From Pseudomonas taiwanensis DSM 21245 (GTDB lineage: Bacteria > Pseudomonadota > Gammaproteobacteria > Pseudomonadales > Pseudomonadaceae), in the NCBI RefSeq assembly GCF_000425785.1, contig NZ_AUEC01000010.1, positions 62,001 through 126,000 of the forward strand: a DNA stretch of 64,000 nucleotides. The letters run 5' to 3'. The position numbers and the translations under genes are program-made. Below are positions 8,299 through 16,797 of this stretch, in pieces; position 1 is the first letter of the stretch, and every line of letters starts with the position of its first letter. The notes under the pieces are model-generated. The model worked only from the letters and a program-made list of their open reading frames with translations, was not told the origin of the DNA and did no database searches.

Positions 8299-10346
8299 GC
8301 CGCTGCGTCCTCGCTCAAGCCACTATGACGCAGCAATGCATCAATGGAAGGCTCACGACCACGGAAGTCGACGAACAGTACCATCGGCTCGCGGGAGCCA
8401 CCACGGGCGAGGATCGCCTCACGGAATGCACGCCCGGTCTCGGCGTTGAGCACACCTTCTTCTTCGAAGCGCGAGAAAGCGTCAGCCGACAGCACTTCCG
8501 CCCATTTGTAGCTGTAATAGCCTGCCGCGTAACCGCCCGCGAAGATGTGGGCAAAGCTGTTGGGGAAGCGGTTGTAGGCCGGCGGACGCATCACCGAGAC
8601 CTCGTCACGCACGCCTTCGAGCACTTCCAGTACGCTGCGGCCGTCGCCGTGGCGAGCGTGCAGCTCGAAATCGAACAGCGAGAACTCCAGCTGGCGCACC
8701 ATCATCATGCCGGACTGGAAGTTCTTCGCAGCCAGCATCTTGTCCAACAGGTCCTTGGGCAGCGGTTCGCCCGTTTCATAATGGCCAGAGATCAGCGCCA
8801 GGCCTTCGGGCTCCCAGCACCAGTTTTCCATGAACTGACTCGGCAGCTCGACCGCATCCCAAGCCACGCCATTGATGCCCGATACGCCCGCATGCTCGAT
8901 CCGAGTCAGCAGGTGGTGCAGGCCATGGCCGAATTCATGGAACAGCGTGGTGACTTCATCGTGAGTCAGCAAAGCGGGCTTGCCAGGTGCGGCCGGGGTG
9001 AAGTTGCACACCAGGTTGGCAACCGGGCTCTGCAACTGGCCACTGGCGGTGCGACGACGGTCGCGAGCGCCGTCCATCCAGGCGCCACCACGCTTGTTGG
9101 CGCGGGCGTACAGATCGAAGAAGAAGCGGCCGACGTGCTGACCATTTTCCTTGATCTCGAACAGACGCACATCGGGGTGCCAGGTGTCGAAGCCTTTGAG
9201 CTCGGCGATCTCGATGCCGTACAGACGCTGGACGATGTTGAACAGGCCGGACAGCACCTTGTCGATCGGGAAGTAGGCACGCAGGGCTTCCTGCGAAACG
9301 CTGTAGCGTTGTTCGCGCAGCTTCTCGCCGAAGTAGCCGGCGTCCCAACTGGCCAGCTCAGCGCAGCCTTGTTCGGCTGCATAGGCCTTGAGCTGTTCCA
9401 GATCCTGGGCAGCGAAGGGCTTGGAGCGCTTGGCCAGGTCGCGCAGGAAGCTCAGCACCTGGTCGCTGGACTCGGCCATCTTGGTGGCCAGGCTCAGGTC
9501 GGCGAAATTCTTGAAACCGAGCAGCTCGGCCAGTTCCTGGCGCAGGTCGAGGATTTCACGCATCACCGGGCCGTTGTCGAACTGCCCGGCATTCGGGCCC
9601 TGGTCCGAGGCGCGGGTGCAATACGCGGCATACAGCTCCTCGCGCAGGGCGCGATCGCTGGCGTAGGTCATTACCGCGTAATAGCTGGGGAACTCCAGGG
9701 TGATCAGCCAACCCTCAAGGCCCTTGGCCTGAGCGGCGGCGGCCATCTGCGCCTTGGCCGAATCGGTCAGACCGGCCAGGGCTGCCTCGTCGGTGACGTG
9801 CTTGGTCCAGGCCTGGGTGGCATCGAGCAGTTGGTTGGAGAAGCGGCTGCCCAGCTCGCTCAGCTTGCTCTGCACTTCGGCGTAGCGCTGCTGCTTGTCG
9901 GCAGGTAGGTCGATACCCGACAGGCGGAAGTCACGCAGGGCGTGCTCCAGGATGGTTTTCTGCGCCACGTCGAAGCCTGCGGCTTCCGGGCTGTCGATCA
10001 GCGCCTGGTAGGCTTCGAACAGCGCGCGGTTTTGCCCCAGTTCGGTAGAGTAGGCGCTCAGTGCCGGCAGGCAGGACTCATAGGCCTCGCGCAGCTCCGG
10101 GCTGTTGCACACCGCATTGAGGTGGCTTACCGGACTCCAGGCGGCGCCCAGTCGGTCGTTGAGCTCGTCCATCGCCAGCACCAGGCCGGCCCAGGTGGGT
10201 TGCTTGCCTTGCTGTTCGAGGATCTGGCCAATGGCTTTACGGTTGTCGGCCAGGATCTCTTCGATCGCCGGCAGCACATGTTCGGCACGGATCGCCGAGA
10301 AGGGCGGCAGATCGTAGGACTGCAGAAGCGGGTTGTTCGCACTCAC
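8295..10346 (-). CDS. prlC: Oligopeptidase A
   Basis: This 683-residue M3 metallopeptidase degrades short peptides, including cleaved signal peptides, in the cytoplasm. The zinc motif HEFGHGLHHL is at about residue 470, with the third ligand Glu in WDAVELPSQF, and GYAAGYYSYKWAE matches the catalytic loop. I chose the GTG at 10346 (protein starting MSANNPLLQ) because an AAGGT site precedes it and the length matches family members; an ATG twelve codons upstream is the alternative. It is co-transcribed with the downstream zinc-ribbon gene. Confidence 0.95.
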   Translation of the reverse strand: MSANNPLLQSYDLPPFSAIRAEHVLPAIEEILADNRKAIGQILEQQGKQPTWAGLVLAMDELNDRLGAAWSPVSHLNAVCNSPELREAYESCLPALSAYSTELGQNRALFEAYQALIDSPEAAGFDVAQKTILEHALRDFRLSGIDLPADKQQRYAEVQSKLSELGSRFSNQLLDATQAWTKHVTDEAALAGLTDSAKAQMAAAAQAKGLEGWLITLEFPSYYAVMTYASDRALREELYAAYCTRASDQGPNAGQFDNGPVMREILDLRQELAELLGFKNFADLSLATKMAESSDQVLSFLRDLAKRSKPFAAQDLEQLKAYAAEQGCAELASWDAGYFGEKLREQRYSVSQEALRAYFPIDKVLSGLFNIVQRLYGIEIAELKGFDTWHPDVRLFEIKENGQHVGRFFFDLYARANKRGGAWMDGARDRRRTASGQLQSPVANLVCNFTPAAPGKPALLTHDEVTTLFHEFGHGLHHLLTRIEHAGVSGINGVAWDAVELPSQFMENWCWEPEGLALISGHYETGEPLPKDLLDKMLAAKNFQSGMMMVRQLEFSLFDFELHARHGDGRSVLEVLEGVRDEVSVMRPPAYNRFPNSFAHIFAGGYAAGYYSYKWAEVLSADAFSRFEEEGVLNAETGRAFREAILARGGSREPMVLFVDFRGREPSIDALLRHSGLSEDAAA

Positions 10347-10448
10347 GGTTTGGATACCTTGGCAGGAGAAACACTGGACCATCTTAATTACAATCGACGC
10401 CGACCGCAGCAGGCAGCCTGCCTATCGGCACAGATGAGAGACGCTATC

Positions 10449-10997
10449 ATGGCCATCCGAAGCTTCCAGCAACACACTCCGAAAGTTGGACCACGGGCCT
10501 TCGTCGACCGTTCGGCGGTGGTGCTGGGCGATGTGGAAATCGGCGAGGACAGCTCGGTCTGGCCACTGACGGTGATCCGCGGCGACATGCACCGCATCCG
10601 CATCGGTGCGCGCACCAGCGTGCAGGACGCCAGCGTGTTGCACATCACCCATGCAGGCCCGTTCAACCCCGATGGTTTCCCGCTGATCATCGGCGACGAT
10701 GTCACCATTGGCCACAAGGTCATGCTGCATGGCTGTACCCTGGGGAGCCGCATCCTGGTCGGCATGGGCAGCACCATCATGGATGGCGCCATCGTCGAGG
10801 ACGAAGTGATCATCGGCGCCGGCAGCCTGGTGCCGCCGGGCAAGCGTCTGGAAAGCGGTTACCTGTATGTCGGCAGTCCGGTGAAGCAGGCCCGACCGCT
10901 GACTGACAAGGAACGCGCCTTTTTCCCCTACAGCGCCAGCAATTACGTGAAGCTCAAGGACCAGCACCTGGCCGAAGGCTACGACCGACCGGAATGA
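10449..10997 (+). CDS. Gamma-carbonic anhydrase-like hexapeptide-repeat protein
   Basis: A 182-residue left-handed beta-helix protein of the gamma-carbonic anhydrase (YrdA/PaaY) family. Hexapeptide repeats run through most of the chain. Candidate metal-binding histidines are in VLHITH and in IGHKVMLHG. Catalytic activity is not guaranteed in this subfamily. The ATG at 10449 follows GATGAGAG. The gene is divergent from prlC, with about 100 bases between them carrying both promoters. Confidence 0.92.
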   Translation: MAIRSFQQHTPKVGPRAFVDRSAVVLGDVEIGEDSSVWPLTVIRGDMHRIRIGARTSVQDASVLHITHAGPFNPDGFPLIIGDDVTIGHKVMLHGCTLGSRILVGMGSTIMDGAIVEDEVIIGAGSLVPPGKRLESGYLYVGSPVKQARPLTDKERAFFPYSASNYVKLKDQHLAEGYDRPE

Positions 10998-11022
10998 CCT
11001 CTTCGCGGGTAAGCCCGCCAAT
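10998..11022. repeat. REP-like element
   Basis: Contains CTTCGCGGGTAAGCCCGCC, the short GCGGG/CCCGC palindrome typical of P. putida-group REP sequences, between the gamma-carbonic anhydrase and HAD genes. Confidence 0.6.
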
Positions 11023-11055
11023 GGAACGATCAACGACTTGAGTGACCCCCTTCAC

Positions 11056-11706
11056 ATGCACCAGCAAAACATACTCTTCGACCTTGACGGCACCCTCACC
11101 GACCCCCGCGAGGGCATCACGCGCTCGATCCAGTACGCCTTGGCCAAGCTGGGTATCGACGAGCCGGACCTGACCCGCCTCGAACACTTCATCGGCCCCC
11201 CCCTGCTGCAGGCCTTCATGCAGTTCTACAACTTCGACGAGGCCAAGGCATGGGATGCGGTGAACTTCTACCGTGAGCGTTTCAGCGTCACCGGCTTGTA
11301 CGAAAACCTGGTGTTCGATGGGGTTCCCGAGCTGCTGAGTGCGCTCAATGGGCAGGGCCGCACCTTGTACATCGCCACGTCCAAGCCTTGGAAGTATGCC
11401 CGCGAGATCGCCCGGCACTTCGCGTTCGACCACCACTTCAAGGTGATCTACGGCAGTGAGCTCGATGGTACTCGCACCAACAAAGTGGAGCTGATCCGGC
11501 ACCTGCTCGACGAGCAGGGGCTGAACCCGGCCGAGACCTTGATGATCGGCGACCGCAAACACGACCTGATCGGCGCCCGCAGCAACGGCCTGCAGGCAGT
11601 GGCCGTGGGTTACGGCTTTGGTAGCCATGAAGAGCTGATGGCACAGGAGCCGGCGTTCCACTTCGCGACCTTGGCCCAGATGCACGCGGCATTCATCAAG
11701 GCCTGA
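11056..11706 (+). CDS. HAD family hydrolase, phosphoglycolate phosphatase-like
   Basis: A 216-residue HAD-superfamily phosphatase. The nucleophile motif is FDLDGTLTD near the N-terminus, the second motif ATSK is mid-chain, and GDRKHDLIGA gives the C-terminal metal-binding acidic residues. The helical cap between motifs I and II is of the beta-phosphoglucomutase/Gph type. Substrate is unknown. The ATG at 11056 was preferred over an in-frame TTG at 11038 because homologous N-termini start at this Met; neither has a strong ribosome-binding site. Confidence 0.9.
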   Translation: MHQQNILFDLDGTLTDPREGITRSIQYALAKLGIDEPDLTRLEHFIGPPLLQAFMQFYNFDEAKAWDAVNFYRERFSVTGLYENLVFDGVPELLSALNGQGRTLYIATSKPWKYAREIARHFAFDHHFKVIYGSELDGTRTNKVELIRHLLDEQGLNPAETLMIGDRKHDLIGARSNGLQAVAVGYGFGSHEELMAQEPAFHFATLAQMHAAFIKA

Positions 11707-11739
11707 TGGCAGTCGGGGCTGCTGCGCGGCCCCAAAACA

Positions 11740-12831
11740 TCAATGCCCGGTCAACAACTGCTCCAAAGCTGCCTTGCGCGCTGCAAGGGGCAACCGCCCA
11801 AGCGCTTCGACCCGTCCATAGAACCGCGCCCAATCCCCGCCCACGTCGTCGAACAGCGCCGCAAAGGCTGGCACCCACTGGTCGTACAGCCCAAATGGCA
11901 ACAGCTTGGCATTGTTCATTGGCCCGTATACCCAGGCGTCGTAACGCTTGTCGCCGCTCCACTGGGTGTCGCGCAGCACTCGATACTCCCGACGCAAGCG
12001 TTCGAACTCCGCCTGCTTCGCGATACGCTTGTGGGCATCGTCCAGCGGCCCGGCATAGATCGCCTGGAGTCGCTCGCGGCTGGCCAGAACCAGTCGCGTG
12101 AACTGGTCGCGTTGTTTCACCTGACCGTCCCGAATCGTTGCAAACCCGCGCGCCACGTGCCATTGCCGCGATCCTTCCTGCTCGACGAAGGTGGCGAATG
12201 ACTCGTTGAACTCGGTGTCATCCTTCACATAGACACGTTGGTGGGCCAACTCATGGAAGATCAGCGCAGCCAGCCGCTCATCCCCCCAGCCGACCATCGA
12301 CGACAGAATGGGGTCATCGAACCAGCCGAGGGTGGAGTAGGCCTCCACGCCGCCGACATAGACATCCATGCCGTCCCGGCGCATCACCGCCGCCGCACCG
12401 CGTGCCGCGCCCTGTCGGTAATAGCCGCGATAGGCCACACAGCCCGCGATGGGGAAGCAGTGGGTCACCGGCTGCAGCGAAAGCTCCGGCGTGGCGAATA
12501 CGTTCCAGACGACGAAGGGGCGCCCCAAATTGGCGTATACCCGGTAACTACCGTTGTCCGGCAGTTTCAGATGCTCGCTGGCAAATGCCCGAGCTTGCTC
12601 GGCATGCTCCAGTCGAGCTCGCAAACGTGGCGTGGTAGCAGGGTCGGCAATGACCTGCGCCACCGGCGTGCGGGCATTCAACAACTGCCATTGACCCTCA
12701 GCCAACTGACCGTAATACCCAAGGCTGCTGCAACCGTTCAGCAGAAGGGCGGCCAACCAGGGAACCAAACAGGTCAAAACGCGGTCGAGTGGCCCAGAGC
12801 CTGAGCGCTTTAAAAGAAGAAATCGAACCAT
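11740..12831 (-). CDS. Putative aminopeptidase lipoprotein (PF10023 family)
   Basis: A 363-residue envelope protein. After a basic N-terminus and a hydrophobic segment comes a lipobox-like LNGC at about residue 34, so it is probably a lipoprotein. A zinc peptidase motif HELAH is mid-chain, followed by NESFATFVE, which supplies a likely third ligand. This matches the family annotated as putative aminopeptidase. The start at 12831 has a poor ribosome-binding site, and a start a little downstream, nearer the signal peptide, is possible. It is convergent with the HAD gene. Confidence 0.88.
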   Translation of the reverse strand: MVRFLLLKRSGSGPLDRVLTCLVPWLAALLLNGCSSLGYYGQLAEGQWQLLNARTPVAQVIADPATTPRLRARLEHAEQARAFASEHLKLPDNGSYRVYANLGRPFVVWNVFATPELSLQPVTHCFPIAGCVAYRGYYRQGAARGAAAVMRRDGMDVYVGGVEAYSTLGWFDDPILSSMVGWGDERLAALIFHELAHQRVYVKDDTEFNESFATFVEQEGSRQWHVARGFATIRDGQVKQRDQFTRLVLASRERLQAIYAGPLDDAHKRIAKQAEFERLRREYRVLRDTQWSGDKRYDAWVYGPMNNAKLLPFGLYDQWVPAFAALFDDVGGDWARFYGRVEALGRLPLAARKAALEQLLTGH

Positions 12832-12897
12832 CTTGGGCTATCTACTCGCTCACAGCCGATGCGCTCCAAGACTATCTTGCCAAGGGGGAGTTTCGCC

Positions 12898-13311
12898 ATG
12901 CGTCCACTGTTTGCCATCGGCTTGCTGATGCTGTTGTCCGCCTGCTCGACGCTGCCCAACCCAGACCCCAACCAGGCCTGGGTCGATCTCGCCCCAAGTG
13001 ACGACACCTCACTGCACGCCGTTGAAGTGGACGAGCGCGAATGGGCAGACAAACGTTATTTCGAAGTGGCGCCCGGCAGCCACGAATTGACCGTGCGTTA
13101 CCAGTTTCCAGTCACACCGAGCAATATCGGCCCGGTCAGCGAGCCCCTGTGGCGCGACTGCCAACTCAATCTCACGTTCAAGGACTTCAGCGCTGGCCAG
13201 CGCTACCAGATGCAGGCCGGCAGCATCGGTTTCCGCCCCTGGATCAAACTCTACGACCAGCAGCAAAAACTGGTCGGACAAGGGCTGCCAGCGGGCTGCC
13301 AACGTACCTGA
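12898..13311 (+). CDS. Small lipoprotein, first of a tandem pair
   Basis: A 137-residue predicted lipoprotein with lipobox LSAC at residues 13-16. The mature part starts with a Pro-rich stretch and QAWVDL, then a beta-rich domain with a conserved Cys pair (WRDC, GC near the C-terminus). The start follows GGGGGAGTTTCGCC. It is paralogous to the next gene: both share QAWVDL, VxPGxHEL and a CxL segment, and the bases around both start codons are nearly identical. Function is unknown. Confidence 0.88.
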   Translation: MRPLFAIGLLMLLSACSTLPNPDPNQAWVDLAPSDDTSLHAVEVDEREWADKRYFEVAPGSHELTVRYQFPVTPSNIGPVSEPLWRDCQLNLTFKDFSAGQRYQMQAGSIGFRPWIKLYDQQQKLVGQGLPAGCQRT

Positions 13312-13366
13312 ACATGCTGAACGGCGCTATGCTTGTAGCTTGTGAACCGCAAGCGGGAGTTTCGCC

Positions 13367-13780
13367 ATGCGCCAGCCTATGATGCTGATCGCTCTCAGCG
13401 CACTGGGGGCTTGCGCCAGCCCCTTGCCGCCCGCCGACCCCAAGCAGGCCTGGGTCGACCTCTATACCACCACCCCAGGACGGGTCATCATGGCCGATCG
13501 ACTCGATGGCAAGCGCCTGGAGGACGGTCGCTTTTTCCAGGTCACGCCGGGCAAGCATGAACTGGTGGTGCGTTTCGACTACGAGATCTACTCCGGCGGG
13601 GTCATGTCCCAACCCGTGGATCGCACCTGTTACCTGACCGTACGCTACGACGACTTCAAGGCCGGCGAGCGCTATCGCCTGGAGGCCAGGGCACCGGTGA
13701 TGAAGCCACAAGTGCTGTTGTACGATGCCAACCGCGAGGTGCTGGTGAATGAACCCAGCAGGGTCTTCTGCGTGCCCTGA
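13367..13780 (+). CDS. Small lipoprotein, second of a tandem pair
   Basis: A 137-residue predicted lipoprotein with lipobox LGAC at residues 12-15. It shares the same length, the DPKQAWVDL segment, the VTPGKHELVVRF segment and the C-terminal Cys with the preceding gene. The leader GGGAGTTTCGCCATGCG is shared base for base. The two are best explained as an old tandem duplication. Function is unknown; the fold may be a small beta-sandwich. Confidence 0.88.
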   Translation: MRQPMMLIALSALGACASPLPPADPKQAWVDLYTTTPGRVIMADRLDGKRLEDGRFFQVTPGKHELVVRFDYEIYSGGVMSQPVDRTCYLTVRYDDFKAGERYRLEARAPVMKPQVLLYDANREVLVNEPSRVFCVP

Positions 13781-13786
13781 GCGCTT

Positions 13787-13805
13787 GGGGCCGTAAAGCG
13801 GCCCC
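13787..13805. terminator. Hairpin between convergent genes
   Basis: GGGGCCG and CGGCCCC flank a TAAAG loop just after the second lipoprotein stop and before the convergent DUF1161 stop. It is a likely transcription terminator, although a T-run is missing. Confidence 0.5.
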
Positions 13806-13810
13806 ACCTG

Positions 13811-14044
13811 CTACCGGTCATTCTTCTGGTAGATGATTTTCTTGGTACCGCCATCACAGCTGCCCACGACCATGTTGGGGTCCTTGACCTCGCTGTTAGG
13901 CACGATTTCCAGGGTGTAGGACGGCACACCTTGCGCCTGGATCTTCGCTTCGATCTCGGCCTTCAGTTCCTCGCACGGTTTGACCGCGGCCAGTGCGGAC
14001 GTAGCGACCAAGGAAGCCAGCACGGCGATTGTTACGCGGATCAT
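13811..14044 (-). CDS. DUF1161 periplasmic protein
   Basis: A 77-residue exported protein: a signal peptide ends at about ALA-AVKP, and the mature 58 residues contain the DUF1161 pattern CEELKAEIEAKI and a second Cys in GSCDGG, probably forming a disulfide. The start at 14044 follows GAGGAGC. A paralogue lies at 15780-16001. Function is unknown. Confidence 0.88.
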   Translation of the reverse strand: MIRVTIAVLASLVATSALAAVKPCEELKAEIEAKIQAQGVPSYTLEIVPNSEVKDPNMVVGSCDGGTKKIIYQKNDR

Positions 14045-14117
14045 TGAACAGCTCCTCAAAAGGCAGTCTCGCTGCCAACGCTGTTTAGACTACCGCAAAC
14101 CGCCGCAGTTGCGCCGC

Positions 14118-14543
14118 CTAGCCCACCAGCAAGGCATCGAGGCTGACAGTGGCATTGAGCAGTTTGGAAACCGGGCAGCCTGCCTTCGCCTTGTTGGCGA
14201 TTTCCAGGAACTGCGACTCGCTGGCCCCCGGCACCTTGGCCCGCAGAACCAAGTGCACCGCGGTAATGGCAAAGCCATCGGCCTGTTTATCCAGAGAGAC
14301 CTCGGCGATGGTGTCGATGCGCTCTGCGGTTAGCCCCGCCTCGCCCAGCATCATGGAAAGGGCCATCGAAAAACAGCCTGCGTGGGCTGCGCCGATCAAC
14401 TCTTCCGGGTTGGTGCCAGGTGAGCCTTCGAAACGGGTATTGAAGCCATAAGGGTTCTGCTTCAGGGCCCCGCTTTCCGTGGAGAGAAAGCCGCTGCCGT
14501 CTTTCAAACCACCTTGCCAGATCGCTGATGCTGTCTTCTTCAT
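14118..14543 (-). CDS. osmC: OsmC family peroxiredoxin
   Basis: A 141-residue thiol peroxidase of the OsmC/Ohr superfamily that reduces organic hydroperoxides. The two redox cysteines are Cys57 in HAGCFSMAL and Cys123 in AGCPVSKLL; the conserved Arg37 is in NTRFEG. The subgroup is OsmC (YhfA-unlike, short) rather than Ohr by the N-terminal [16 protein letters not shown] strand. Adjacent stress-type genes fit an osmotic or oxidative stress role. Confidence 0.92.
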   Translation of the reverse strand: MKKTASAIWQGGLKDGSGFLSTESGALKQNPYGFNTRFEGSPGTNPEELIGAAHAGCFSMALSMMLGEAGLTAERIDTIAEVSLDKQADGFAITAVHLVLRAKVPGASESQFLEIANKAKAGCPVSKLLNATVSLDALLVG

Positions 14544-14697
14544 ATTGCCTCCTGAGCGCTGGGTTAGGTACTCATGGGTTCAGAGGCCAACGCCCCCCGG
14601 CAAGTTCAGACTAATCGGCCATCACGCATTGAAACGGCCGAATGTGCCCATACAGAGTTCACATGGCCTCTGGCCAATCACCCTTACGGAGGCTCCG

Positions 14698-15702
14698 ATG
14701 ACGCAGTTGCGTGACCTGAAAATTTCCACCCTCGACCTGGTGCCCGTCCGTGCCGACGCCGGCCCGGCGCAGTCGCTGCGCAACTCGCTGGACCTGGCAC
14801 AACACGTCGAGCGCTTCGGATACAACCGCTTCTGGGTCGCCGAACACCACAACATGGATGGGATCGCCAGTTCGGCCACGTCAGTGCTGATCGGCTACCT
14901 GGCCGGTGGCACATCGACCATTCGGGTCGGCTCCGGCGGCATCATGCTGCCCAACCACGCGCCCCTGGTGATCGCCGAGCAGTTCGGTACCCTGGCCAGC
15001 CTCTATCCGGGCCGCATCGACCTGGGCCTTGGCCGTGCGCCAGGCTCCGACCAGATGACTGCAAGGGCCCTGCGCCGCGAACGCTCCGGCAGTGCTGACG
15101 ACTTCCCCGACGATGTCGAAGAACTGTCGCGCTATCTCGGACCGCGCACACCTGATCAGAAAGTGATCGCCGTCCCCGGCCACGATACCGAGGTGCCACT
15201 CTGGTTACTCGGCTCCAGCTTGTTCAGCGCCCAGTTGGCGGGCATGCGTGGGCTGCCCTATGCCTTCGCATCGCACTTCGCGCCGCGCTACATGCATGAG
15301 GCCATCCGCATCTACCGCGACCATTTCAAACCGTCCACGGTCCTGGACAAGCCTTATGTAATGCTCGGAGTACCGATGGTCGTGGCAGAAACCGACGAGA
15401 AGGCCGAATACCTGGCCACATCCGTGTACCAGCGCATTCTCGCCCTGATTCGCGGACAAAGCCTGATGCAGCGGCCCCCGGTGCCGAGCATGGACGGCCT
15501 TTGGCTGCCCCATGAGCGGGACGCAGTGGGCAGCTTCCTGGGCCTGGCGATGATCGGCAGCCCGCAGAAAGTGCGGGCCAAGGTGCAAGTGCTCTTGGAA
15601 CAGACGGGCGCGGATGAGCTGATCTTCACCTGCGACTTGTACGAGCATGCAGACCGGGTCCGGTCCTATGAATTACTGGCGCAGGCCTTGAAGGCCGAGT
15701 AG
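14698..15702 (+). CDS. LLM class flavin-dependent oxidoreductase (luciferase-like)
   Basis: A 334-residue luciferase-like (TIM-barrel) monooxygenase of the LLM class that should use reduced FMN. Recognisable family stretches are [20 protein letters not shown] and [12 protein letters not shown] in the N-terminal half. No neighbouring flavin reductase is present and the substrate is unknown. The ATG follows ACGGAGG, so the longer in-frame extension upstream is rejected. The promoter region is shared with divergent osmC. Confidence 0.92.
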   Translation: MTQLRDLKISTLDLVPVRADAGPAQSLRNSLDLAQHVERFGYNRFWVAEHHNMDGIASSATSVLIGYLAGGTSTIRVGSGGIMLPNHAPLVIAEQFGTLASLYPGRIDLGLGRAPGSDQMTARALRRERSGSADDFPDDVEELSRYLGPRTPDQKVIAVPGHDTEVPLWLLGSSLFSAQLAGMRGLPYAFASHFAPRYMHEAIRIYRDHFKPSTVLDKPYVMLGVPMVVAETDEKAEYLATSVYQRILALIRGQSLMQRPPVPSMDGLWLPHERDAVGSFLGLAMIGSPQKVRAKVQVLLEQTGADELIFTCDLYEHADRVRSYELLAQALKAE

Positions 15703-15712
15703 CGCCCAATCA

Positions 15713-15768
15713 ACCGGCAAACCGGCTCCTGCGGGGGCACCGCCCGTGGGAGCGGGTTTGCCGGCGAA
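15713..15768. repeat. Paired inverted REP elements
   Basis: Two P. putida-type REP arms face each other: AACCGGCTCCTGCGGG and GTGGGAGCGGGTTTGCC, separated by a short spacer. They lie between the LLM oxidoreductase and a DUF1161 gene, which converge, so the structure may stabilise or end both transcripts. Confidence 0.6.
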
Positions 15769-15779
15769 CGGGCCAACGC

Positions 15780-16001
15780 TCATCCACGTCGGTAGACGAT
15801 TTCTTTTTTGCCGCCTTCGCAGGTGCCGACCACCTTGCCCGCTGGGTCACCCTTGTTGACGATCTCAAGCGTGTAGCCCTTGACACCCTTGGCATCGAGC
15901 TTGGCCGCGATTTCCGCCTTGAGTTCCTCGCACGGCTTCCCGGCCGCCATCGCACCACCGGCCAGCGCCATCAGGCCTATCGCAAGCATCAGTTTCTTCA
16001 T
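15780..16001 (-). CDS. DUF1161 periplasmic protein, second copy
   Basis: A 73-residue exported protein with signal peptide MKKLMLAIGLMALAGGAMA and the DUF1161 core CEELKAEIAAKLDAKG, plus the second Cys in GTCEGGKKE. It resembles the protein at 13811-14044 closely. The Met at 16001 was chosen because AAGGA is correctly spaced from it, whereas it abuts an ATG three codons upstream. Function is unknown. Confidence 0.88.
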   Translation of the reverse strand: MKKLMLAIGLMALAGGAMAAGKPCEELKAEIAAKLDAKGVKGYTLEIVNKGDPAGKVVGTCEGGKKEIVYRRG

Positions 16002-16107
16002 CGACCGCATTCCTTGTTTCAGATGAGAAAAGACAAGAAGGGCGCCACCCAGGCACCCTCCAGCGTTATAACGCCATCACGCCGGGACTTTCCATCCCGA
16101 TCATGGG

Positions 16108-16323
16108 TCAACTATTGGCGATGCGGAACCCGACCTTAAGCGTGACCTGGAAGTGCGCCGCCTTGTTGTCCCGGATGTGACCCCGGGTGTCGACCACTTC
16201 GAACCATTCCAGGTGCTTGATGCTCTTGCCAGCTTCGGCCAGGGCATTGTTGATCGCCTCTTCGATGCTGTTGGGTGAAGATCCCACCAGCTCGATCTTC
16301 TTGTAGGTGTGATGATCGGACAT
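16108..16323 (-). CDS. Dodecin
   Basis: A 71-residue dodecin, a small protein that assembles into a hollow dodecamer storing flavins. The pattern [18 protein letters not shown] at the N-terminus, the Trp in LEWFEV and the C-terminal [11 protein letters not shown] are family hallmarks. The start follows GGAGAG at a suitable distance. Confidence 0.95.
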   Translation of the reverse strand: MSDHHTYKKIELVGSSPNSIEEAINNALAEAGKSIKHLEWFEVVDTRGHIRDNKAAHFQVTLKVGFRIANS

Positions 16324-16473
16324 GAGCACTCTCCTTGGATGACGGTGAGATTCAGCCTAGCAGCGCAGGCATGGTTTACCTGCGAGCAGCAGCCACCATC
16401 GAAAGTTCGATCGCACTTTTGCCTGCCCGCGCAGTCGCAACCTGTACAGTCCACCCTGCGAAGGAGAGTCAAC

Positions 16474-16797
16474 ATGCACCGCAACTCGCTGCGCAAAGCA
16501 TCCCTGGAAAGCATGGAAGCGGAAATCGAAAGCCTTTTGAAAACCCTTGAAACGCTCAAACATGACGCGTCCGAGGAATCCCAGAAGTCGATGAAGGCCA
16601 TCCGCAGCAACGCCGAAAGCGCGCTCAAGCATTCGCGCAGCCTGCTCAGCGATGCCTACGAGGAGGTGAAGACCCGTACCCGTCAGACCGGCATTGCCAC
16701 CCGAGACTACGCACAGCAGCATCCTTGGACGACCACAGGCGTGGCGGTGGGCGCACTTGGTCTGCTGGCGGCTTACCTGCTGTCCCGTCGCAACTAA
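16474..16797 (+). CDS. DUF883 family (ElaB/YqjD-like) membrane-anchored protein
   Basis: A 107-residue protein: a long amphipathic, coiled-coil-like N-terminal part (residues 8-75) rich in Glu, Lys and Ser is followed by a single C-terminal membrane helix ending in RRN. This is the layout of ElaB/YqjD proteins, which in E. coli tether ribosomes to the inner membrane in stationary phase. The start follows AAGGAGAG. Its stop codon overlaps the stop of convergent trpI. Confidence 0.9.
   Translation: MHRNSLRKASLESMEAEIESLLKTLETLKHDASEESQKSMKAIRSNAESALKHSRSLLSDAYEEVKTRTRQTGIATRDYAQQHPWTTTGVAVGALGLLAAYLLSRRN

Noticed and set aside
12859..12897. Upstream in-frame ATG for the first lipoprotein
   Set aside because: It would put 13 charged residues before the lipobox signal peptide and lacks a ribosome-binding site, whereas the ATG at 12898 has one.
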